From positions 10,525 to 43,354 of the forward strand of contig DEHV01000010.1 of assembly GCA_002352105.1 (NCBI GenBank): DNA of 32,830 nucleotides. The letters are read 5' to 3'. How positions within the stretch are numbered: the first letter of the stretch is position 1; the number at the start of each line of letters is the position of its first letter. A program made the translations under genes and the position numbers. The notes under the pieces were generated by a model. It was not told the DNA's origin. It saw only the letters and a program-made list of their open reading frames with translations, and made no database searches. Shown piece after piece: positions 15,843 to 24,200 of this stretch. This DNA comes from Chitinophagaceae bacterium UBA2791. GTDB taxonomy: Bacteria; Bacteroidota; Bacteroidia; Chitinophagales; Chitinophagaceae.

Positions 15843-16297
15843 AAGAGCAACTCGCCGTTTATCCATTCGCCATCTAAGGAGGCATGGTATTTTTTATAGA
15901 AATCAATGGCAGGGGTATTCCAATCCAACACCCGCCAGGTCATTCCTCTTAATTTCCTTTCTTTTGTTTCTTGTATAACGCGCTCAAAAAGCGCTTTGCC
16001 AATGCCCTTTCCCCGGTGGTCTGCCGTGATCAGCAGGTCTTCCAGGTACAGCATCTGGCCTTTCCATGTGCTGTACCGTATATAATACAGCGCAAACCCG
16101 AGGATCATTTCCTGATGGTTATCATCTTCCGCCGTCGCTACGAAGGCCTGCCATACAGGGTTGGGGCCAAACCCGCTTTTAACGAAATGCTCTTCCGTAA
16201 CCGTTACTTTTTCCGGCGCCTTTTCAAAAATAGCCAGCTCGCGGATCAGTTCCAGCAGCCGGGGGCAGTCTTCTTTTTTTGCTTTTCGTATGTTCAT
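15839..16297 (-). CDS. GNAT N-acetyltransferase, spermidine/diamine acetyltransferase (SSAT)-like
   Basis: This GNAT-fold protein of 152 residues transfers acetyl from acetyl-CoA to an amine. The acetyl-CoA loop is RGKGIGKAL, and the core shows LYLEDLLITADHRGKG followed by DWNTPAIDFYKKYHA. From recalled family sequences, the order IRELAIFEKAPEKV, then SGFGPNPVW, then LYLEDL resembles eukaryotic SSAT1/SSAT2 more than bacterial RimI types. A polyamine, thialysine or other small amine is thus a possible substrate (inference). I chose ATG 16297 (MNIRKAKKEDC), five bases after the fabH stop. An ATG at 16315 would overlap fabH by 13 bases and adds a non-conserved stretch. It is probably co-transcribed with fabH. 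Confidence 0.85.
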   Translation of the reverse strand: MNIRKAKKEDCPRLLELIRELAIFEKAPEKVTVTEEHFVKSGFGPNPVWQAFVATAEDDNHQEMILGFALYYIRYSTWKGQMLYLEDLLITADHRGKGIGKALFERVIQETKERKLRGMTWRVLDWNTPAIDFYKKYHASLDGEWINGELLF

Positions 16298-16302
16298 ATC
16301 AT

Positions 16303-17295
16303 TTAGTATGCCCATTTGATCAGGGTGGCGCCCCAGGTAAAGCCTCCGCCGAAAGCGGCCAGCACAATATTATCGCCCTTGTTTAGCTTAGACTGCCATT
16401 CCCACAGGCATAAGGGTATGGTGGCGGATGTGGTATTGCCGTAGCGGCTAATATTGAGCATCACTTTTTCGGGCGACAGTCCCATTCGCTGGGCGGTGGC
16501 GTCGATGATCCTCTTGTTGGCCTGGTGAGGCGCGAGAAAGGCGATATCATCGCCGGTAAGCTGATTCCGTTCGAGTAATTCTCCCGCTACATCCGCCATG
16601 CCTTTTACCGCGAATTTGAAAACAGCCGGCCCCTCCTGGTATATAAAATGTTCTTTTGCCGTTACGGTTTCGATAGACGCGGGTTTTAAGGAGCCTCCGG
16701 CCTTCATGTGCAGGTAGCTGACCCCGCTTCCGTCGCTTTTCAGGATACTGTCTAACACGCCCAGACCTTCTGTATTGGGTTCCAGCAATATGGCCCCCGC
16801 GGCGTCGCCGAAAAGGATACAGGTCGTGCGATCGCTATAGTCGACAATGGCGCTCATCTTGTCGGCCCCAACCACCACTACCTTCTTGTATCGGCCGCTT
16901 TCAATTAACGCAGCGCCGGTGGTAACGCCATACAAAAATCCCGAGCAGGCGGCTTGCAGGTCGTAGCCCCAGGCGTTTTTAGCGCCTATCTTGTGGCAGA
17001 TGATGTTTGCGGTAGCAGGAAACATCATGTCCGGCGTTACGGTGCAGCAGATGAGGCAATCTATTTCGATCGGGTCGATGCCTCGTTTGCGGCAAAGGTC
17101 CAACACCGCCGGCGCGCCCATATCTGAAGCGCCTTTTGCCTCTCCTTTTAATATTCTTCTTTCGGAAACGCCTGTCCTGGTAACGATCCATTCATCATTG
17201 GTGTCTACCATTTTTTCCAGGTCCTTATTGGTCAGTTTATCTTCGGGAACAAATCCGCCCACTGCAGTAATGGCTGCCGTTAGTTTTTGCGTCAT
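16303..17295 (-). CDS. fabH: 3-oxoacyl-ACP synthase III
   Basis: FabH condenses acetyl-CoA (or a branched primer) with malonyl-ACP to start fatty-acid synthesis. The 330-residue thiolase-fold protein has the catalytic triad Cys117 (QAACSGFLYG), His257 (APHQANKRI) and Asn287 (RYGNTTSATIPL). The start MTQKLTAAITAVGGFVPEDK is typical, with the primer/CoA region DEWIVTRTGVSERR near residue 34. fabD, its partner enzyme, is 0.5 kb away on the opposite strand rather than in the same operon. A full-match -7 box lies 20 bases before the ATG. Bacteroidota often encode more than one FabH; this one looks like a standard KAS III. Confidence 0.96.
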   Translation of the reverse strand: MTQKLTAAITAVGGFVPEDKLTNKDLEKMVDTNDEWIVTRTGVSERRILKGEAKGASDMGAPAVLDLCRKRGIDPIEIDCLICCTVTPDMMFPATANIICHKIGAKNAWGYDLQAACSGFLYGVTTGAALIESGRYKKVVVVGADKMSAIVDYSDRTTCILFGDAAGAILLEPNTEGLGVLDSILKSDGSGVSYLHMKAGGSLKPASIETVTAKEHFIYQEGPAVFKFAVKGMADVAGELLERNQLTGDDIAFLAPHQANKRIIDATAQRMGLSPEKVMLNISRYGNTTSATIPLCLWEWQSKLNKGDNIVLAAFGGGFTWGATLIKWAY

Positions 17296-17314
17296 AATTT
17301 ATTATTAAAGGCGT

Positions 17315-17322
17315 CAAAAGTA
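17315..17322 (-). promoter_or_regulatory. TAnnTTTG -7 promoter box for fabH
   Basis: The minus strand reads TACTTTTG, a full consensus match, 20 bases before the fabH ATG. A TTG (17339-17341) lies 16 bases further upstream, a little closer than the usual -33 spacing. It would drive fabH and the GNAT gene. Confidence 0.65.
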
Positions 17323-17380
17323 CGAAATACAGGATTACCAAACCGGCTAGCTTAATTATTGCAAAAGGGGGGGCATTGTC

Positions 17381-17402
17381 TTACCGGGCGCCCTGCCGGT
17401 AA
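17381..17402. repeat. Perfect 7-bp inverted repeat
   Basis: TTACCGG (17381-17387) and CCGGTAA (17396-17402) are exact reverse complements around an 8-base GC-rich loop. No T-run follows on either strand, so it is not a standard terminator. It is upstream of both divergent genes and could be an operator or a chance hairpin. Confidence 0.4.
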
Positions 17403-17641
17403 ATGGCGTTTATCCTGCAGGTAAATGCTATTTTGCGTATGCCGCCGGGAGCGTATTATCTGCCGGCTTTGTTTGGGTTTATGTTCCTGGGCGCTCAGGC
17501 GCGATAGGGATATGCGGTGCGGGGCCTTTGTTACCATACCTATTATTGGGCGAGTTGTGGCGCTTATTTTCGCCATGCAGATGTTGAGTAACCCGATCTG
17601 CCGCGATCGGCCCGCCCTGGCCCCGGTATCTCCTTAATCCG

Positions 17642-17649
17642 TAAATTTG
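17642..17649 (+). promoter_or_regulatory. TAnnTTTG -7 promoter box touching the ruvA start
   Basis: TAAATTTG is a full consensus match and ends only five bases before the ruvA ATG at 17655. If used, transcription would begin at or within a few bases of the ATG, giving a leaderless or nearly leaderless message. No TTG is found at -33. Confidence 0.5.
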
Positions 17650-17654
17650 CCGCC

Positions 17655-18239
17655 ATGATCGCCTTTTTGAATGGAAATTTTGTGCGTAAAACCCCGGCCC
17701 TCGTTTACGTGGACGTGAATGGGGTAGGGTATGAGGTCAATATCAGCCTGAACACCTATACAAATATTGCAAACCTCGACAAGGGTATCCTGTACACCTA
17801 TTTTCATGTCAGGGAAGACGCCCAGATCCTCTACGGTTTTTTTGACGAGGTAGAAAAAGAGATGTTCATTCACCTGTTAAGCGTTTCCGGGGTAGGGGCG
17901 GCCACGGCGCGGATGATGCTCTCGTCCATGAAACCGGAAGAACTGGCCCGGAACATCGTCCAGGGAAATACAAAGGTCCTGGAATCCATTAAGGGCATCG
18001 GCAAAAAGTCCGCCGAAAGAATTGTGCTCGAACTAAAGGATAAGTTGGCAAAAACGGCCTTTGACTCAAATAATGCGCCGTTGATAAACAATACATTGGA
18101 GCAGGATGCGTTAAATGCTTTGATTACCCTGGGCATTAACAGGGCTGCCGGCGAACAGGCTATTCTGAAGGTCAGAAAAGCAGAGCCGGATCTTCTGCAA
18201 ATCGAAGACATCATTAAAAAAGCGCTAAAAACACTCTAG
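17655..18239 (+). CDS. ruvA: Holliday junction branch migration protein RuvA
   Basis: RuvA binds four-way DNA junctions and recruits the RuvB motor. The 194-residue protein has the N-terminal OB-fold (MIAFLNGNFVRKTPALVYVDVNG is split here as MIAFLNGNFV and VYVDVNGVGYEV). Two helix-hairpin-helix motifs follow (SGVGAATARMML near residue 77 and GIGKKSAERIVLELKDKL near residue 115), and then a short C-terminal RuvB-binding domain from about residue 145 (EQDALNALITLGI). ruvB and ruvC are not here. sprA starts 44 bases downstream without a visible terminator, so the two may share a transcript. Confidence 0.96.
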   Translation: MIAFLNGNFVRKTPALVYVDVNGVGYEVNISLNTYTNIANLDKGILYTYFHVREDAQILYGFFDEVEKEMFIHLLSVSGVGAATARMMLSSMKPEELARNIVQGNTKVLESIKGIGKKSAERIVLELKDKLAKTAFDSNNAPLINNTLEQDALNALITLGINRAAGEQAILKVRKAEPDLLQIEDIIKKALKTL

Positions 18240-18283
18240 GCCTATCAGCAGAACTTTACTTAAAAAATTCCTGAGGAAACGTT

Positions 18284-21200
18284 TTGGTCCGGAAATTTAC
18301 TTTCTTCCTGAGAGCTACTGTATTGCTAACTGCGGCGATAATGATATTGTCTGCCTGTTTGCATACCGCCCGGGCTCAGCAACCAAACGCCGATACTTCC
18401 TCTTCCGGGGGCGCCCGGCTGCCGGATAGCGTTATGCTCCGGCAAACGGATAGCCTGCCTTTTACCGATTCCCTGAAGTTCCCCATCAACGACCGGCGCG
18501 GCGACAGGCTTTCGGCGCAGCAGAACAATCCCTTCGACCTTAAAGAACCTGCCAATATCCGGGATTCGATCGTTTACGACCCGGAAACAAAACAATATTA
18601 TATTATTGAAAAAGTAGGCAGCTTTTATTACCGGAAACCTACCTATCTCAGCTTCGAGGAATTCATGCGCCTGCAGTCCAAGAAGGATGAAAACGACTAT
18701 TTCAGAAAAAGGGCCGATATGTTGTCCAGCCTCAACCGGAAGCTGGAAAGGCCTAAATTCCAGATCACCGATAATTTGTTCAACCGCATTTTTGGGAACG
18801 GTAAAGTGGAGATCCGCCCGCAGGGGGATATTAATCTTATCGCGGGCTACCAGGGACAGAACATTAAAAACCCCGCGTTGCCTGAACGGGCGCGCCGGAA
18901 TGGCGGCTTTGATTTCGATATGAATGCCAACCTGAACGTGATCGGCAATATCGGCGATAAGCTCAAACTTCCCATCAGCTACAATACGCTGGCCAATTTT
19001 GATTTTGAGAACCAGTTGAAGCTCGACTATACCGGCACGGACGACGAGATCATCAAAAGGATCGAGGCCGGCAACGTATCTTTCTCTTCAAAGGGGTCGC
19101 TTATCCCCGGCGCGCAATCGCTGTTCGGGTTAAAAACACAGCTTCAGTTCGGCAAGCTGTTCGTCACCGGCGTACTGGCCAACCAGCGCGCGCAGCGGCA
19201 GTCGATGGGCGTGCAGGGAGGTTCTGCCAGCGCTTATTTTGAGTTCAAGGCCAATGACTATGAAGAAAACCGTCATTTCCTGCTGGCGCAGTATTTCCGC
19301 AATAATTACAACCGGGCAATGAAGGACCTGCCCGTCGTCAATTCGCAGGTGCAGATCCTCAGGATCGAGGCCTGGGTCACCAACCGGAACGGGTCGACCA
19401 CTTCGACCCGCGATGTAGTCGGACTGATGAACCTGGGAGAATCGGATCCCTATAATCCCAATAACAACCCCAACCTGGCGCCCTATCTGCCGCCTCAGAA
19501 TGGTTTACCGGATAATGACGCCAACATCATGTACCGGAACATCATCAATGATCCGAACAGCCGCAATGCTTCTGCCATCACCTCGAAACTTTCTTCGATG
19601 GGTTTCCGGGCGGTGCAGGATTTTGAGAAGACCTTTGCGCGGCAGCTGAGCCCCAGCGATTTTTATTATAACCCCCAGATCGGGTTTATCTCGCTGACCC
19701 AGCCGCTCCAGCCCGATGAGATCCTGGCAGTGGCTTTTCAATATAGCTATAATGGTAAAATATACCAGGTGGGGGAGTTCTCCCAGGATGCTCCGCCTGA
19801 TACAACGGCCGGCCAGGGCGGCAACCAGAAGATATTGTTCCTCAAATTGCTAAAAGCGACCTCGCAAAGGACCAACCTGCCGCTGTGGGACTTGATGATG
19901 AAAAACGTCTATTCCCTGAAATCCAAGGACGGAAGTTATTTGTCCAGTATCCAGTCGGATGATTTTAAACTGAACATATTATATGAGGAGCCCAGCCTGG
20001 GGCAGAAAAGATTTTTGCCGGAGGGCGATAAGACCGGAACGCCCCTGCTTTCGCTCTTAAACCTGGACCGCCTGAATACCCGCAGCGATCCCCTGCCCGA
20101 CGGGGTATTTGACTACCTGGAAGGGTTTACCGTGCTGTCTTCGCAGGCACGCATCATCTTCCCGCTGCTGGAGCCTTTCGGAAAGGACCTGGACTCGGTG
20201 GCTTTCGCTTCGAGCCCCCAGGATATCAAGGATAAATATGTGTACTACCCGCTTTATGATACCATCAAAGAGATTGCCAAGACCTATGCGAACCTCGACC
20301 GCTATATCATCAGCGGCACGGCGAAGGGGCAGTCTACTTCCGAGATACAACTGGGCGCCTTTAATGTTCCGCCCGGTTCGGTAACCGTATCGGCAGGGGG
20401 GCAGATCTTAAGGGAAGATATCGATTATGTGATCGACTATAACCTCGGCACTGTTAAGATCCTAAACGCCGGGATCATTAGCTCGGGAGTGCCGGTGAAT
20501 GTCCAGTATGAGAACAACGCGGGCTTTGGCATACAGCAGCGGAATTTCCTGGGGGTGCGGCTGGATTATATTGCCAAGTCCACCGCCAAAGAGGGTCTTA
20601 CCCTTGGCGCTTCCATGGTAAGGCTCGGCGAACGGCCGTTTTTCACCAAGACCGCCTATAACGAGGATCCGATAAAGAATACCGTTTACGGGCTGGACTT
20701 CAGCTACCGTACGGAATCGCCCCGCCTGACGCGATGGCTGGATAAGCTGCCTTTCTACAATACCACCGAAATGAGTACGATCACGGCCTATGGCGAAGGC
20801 GCGGTCTTGAAGCCGGGACATCCCCCCCAGATCGGCAAAGGCAGCAGCGGGCTGATCTTTATCGACGATTTTGAAGGCTCAAGAAATGCGATCGACCTGC
20901 GTTTTCCCCTGGTGAGCTGGGGACTGGCCTCTACGCCTGCGGGAAACGGCCTGTTCCCCGAAGCCGATCAGATCGATACGCTGAGCTATGGCTTTAACAG
21001 GGCTAAACTCGCCTGGTATAATATCGAACCGGTTCTGCAGGACCGCCGGAACAACAACAATCCCATCGACGACGACCTCCTCGCCAACCCCAGCGTAAGG
21101 CAGGTCAAGGTAACGGAAATATATCCCAACCGCACCCCGGACTTCGGGCAGGCGCAGCTGATCACCTTTGATATGGCCTATTATCCCAGCGATATCGGTC

Positions 21201-24200
21201 CATACAATTATGATACGCGGCCCGGCAGCGTTTCGGCCGACGGAAAGCTGCTGAACCCCAAGACCCGCTGGGGCGGGATCATGCGGGGACTGGACCAGGT
21301 GGATTTTGAGACGGGCAATGTGGAGTTCATCGAATTCTGGCTGCAGGATCCCTTCCTGAACAATCCCTCCAGTACCGGCGGTCAGCTTTATTTTAACCTG
21401 GGGAATGTTTCGGAAGATGTGCTGCGCGATGGCAAAAGGTTTTTTGAGAACGGCATCAGCGGCGCGGTTACCAAGGCCCAGGAAGACTCTTCTACCGTAT
21501 GGGGAAAAACGCCTGCCAACCCTATCCAGGTAACGCGGGCATTTAGTAATGACCCCGCCGATCGCGCCTTGCAGGATGCGGGCTTCGATGGACTGGACGA
21601 CGAGGCGGAAGCCCGGAAATTCAGCGATTACCTCAATCAGCTGCGCATTAGTTTCGGAGAGAATTCCAAGATATACCAGGACGCCCTAAGGGATCCTTCA
21701 AGAGATAATTTCAGGAACTATCGCGATCCTTCTTTTACCAACCGCGACGGTATCCTGGAACGCTATAAGAACATTAACAGTCCCCAGGGCAATTCGCCCG
21801 TGGCATCCGCCGGCGATCAGTTTGTCAGCGCTTTTACCCTGTACCCCGACCAGGAAGAGTTTAATGGCGACAATACTCTAAATGAACTGGAAGAGTATTT
21901 TCAATATAAGGTGGAGCTGAAAACAGAAGAGCTGAACGAGGTGGGAAAAAATTTCATTACCGATGTCAGGTCGTTTACGCCCAGCGGCGGCGCGCCTGAG
22001 AAATGGTACCTGTTCAGGATACCTATCGCCGAATACGAACAGAAAGTGGGCAATATACCCGATTTTAAATCCATTCGTTTTATCCGGATGTTCCTCTCCG
22101 GTTTTGAAGATTCGGTGGTGCTCCGGTTTGCCAAGCTCGAACTGGTGCGTAACCAATGGAGGCGGTTTAACTATGAGCTGGATACCACCGGCCAGTATAA
22201 ACTTATTCCTGCAAATGCGCCCGCCGTGTTTAACCAGCTTGCGGTGAACATAGAAGAGAACAATTCAAGATCGCCTATTCCATATAAAACGCCTCCGAAT
22301 GTTATCCGTCAGCAACAACTCAGCAATAACAATGTGAACCTGCTGTTAAACGAACAATCGCTGAGCATGCAGATATGCAATATGAACAGGGGCGATATCC
22401 GCGGGGTGTTTAAAACAATGAATCTCGACCTGCGGCAGTACGGCAAATTAATGGCCTATACGCACCTGGAGTCCGGCGGAAGTTTTGACGACTTGCAGGA
22501 CAATGAAATGTACAGCGTGGTCCGGCTGGGGAACGATCTCATCAATAATTTTTATGAAATAAGGATACCGCTGAAAAAGACGAGATGGGGAGCGACCGCA
22601 GAGGCTGATATATGGCCTGCGATGAACGACCTGGACCTGGATCTGCAACAGTTGATCGCCTTAAAGGTAGAGCGCAACCGATCGGTTCCGCCGACCCAAT
22701 ATTACCGGAAGATGGAAGCAGATGGCAAGGAATTGTCGATCCTCGGAAACCCTAACCTCGGGGAAGTGCGCATCATTTTCCTGGGCATCGAAAACAGGAA
22801 CAGGGACAATGCCTGCGTGGAAGCATGGTTTAATGAACTGAGGCTGGGGAATATAAATGAAAAAGGCGGTTGGGCAGCCCTGGGAAGAGTGGATATAAAA
22901 CTGGCCGACCTTGGCACGCTATACCTTTCCGGAGGCGCGAGGAGCAAGGGGTTCGGAAGCATTGAGCAAAGGGTAAATGAACGTTCGAGGGAGGATGTTA
23001 AGCAGTTCGACCTGGCGACAAACCTGGAGCTTGGGAGACTGCTACCCGAAAAAGCAGGCATGACCATTCCGTTCTATGGCGGGATATCGCAAACCATCAG
23101 CGCGCCCGAATATGATCCCTACGATCTCGACGTAACCCTGAAAGACAAGCTGAATGGGGCTTTGGCAAATGAACGCGATTCTATCCGCGAAAATGCGATA
23201 GATATCAAGACGATCACGACGTTTAACTTCACCAATGTCAAGAAAAACAATACCAACGGCAAGAAGCCAAAACTATGGAGCGTTGAAAATATAGACGTCA
23301 GCTATTCCTATTACAAGGAAGAGCAGCACAACCCGCTTATAGAAAACAATGAAGTGGTGAGGCACCGCGCCGGCCTGGGGTATAATTATATGGCCACGCC
23401 GAACTATATAGAGCCTTTAAAGAAAACCGTTAAGTCGCCCTCTCACTGGCTGGACCTGATAAAGGAGATCAATTTCAATCCGCTTCCGAGCCTGCTGGGA
23501 TTCAGGGCCGACGTGAACAGGCAGTTCGGCTCCTATCGTCCGCGCAATGTAGGCGGCGCAAAATTGGGGCTGCCCGAGACTTACGATAAATATTTTACGT
23601 TCGACAGGTTGTATAACCTGCGGTGGGACCTTACGCGCTCCCTGAATATTGATTTCTCTGCGATCAATAAGGCATGGGTAGACGAAGATTCGGGACGACT
23701 GGATCAGAAAGAAAGAAAAACCATGATGGATAATTTCTGGCATGGCGGCCGGACCATTTCTTACCAACAGACGGCAAACGCATCTTATATATTGCCGACG
23801 GCTAAATTTCCCGCGCTCGACTGGACCTCCGTCCGGGCGAGCTATATCGCTTCTTACAACTGGCTTGCCGCTTCTATGATCGCCAGGAGCATGGGCAACA
23901 CGCTTGCCAATGAGCAACAGAAGAACATCACCGGCGAGTTTGATTTTAACAGGCTATACGGAAAATCAAGATGGTTGCGCGCCCTGGAAGAAACGGGGCC
24001 GGCCGCTTCCCCGCAGGGCCCTAATGCGACCGATACTACCTCGGCAAAAGGCAAAAAAAAGAAAAAAGACAAATCGGAACCCATTGAACTGAGCGAGGGC
24101 GTGAAGTTTGCAGGCAGGATATTAACTTCCCTGAAAAGGATCAGCGTTAACTATACGGAAAATGCAACGGCCAGTATCTACGGGTATACCGATAGCGCTC

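Larger units (their letters stand above)
17296..17654. other. Divergent intergenic region fabH/ruvA
   Basis: This 359-base gap separates the divergent fabH and ruvA genes. It holds one full-match -7 box at each end and a perfect 7-bp hairpin at 17381-17402. Short open frames on both strands in the middle (about 70 codons) are Cys/Arg-rich, resemble nothing I know and lack a plausible promoter. I see no tRNA or other RNA gene. Confidence 0.6.

Noticed and set aside
17352..17637. Short open frames on both strands in the fabH-ruvA gap
   Set aside because: Cys/Arg-rich or low-complexity translations, no promoter in the right place, no recognisable family.
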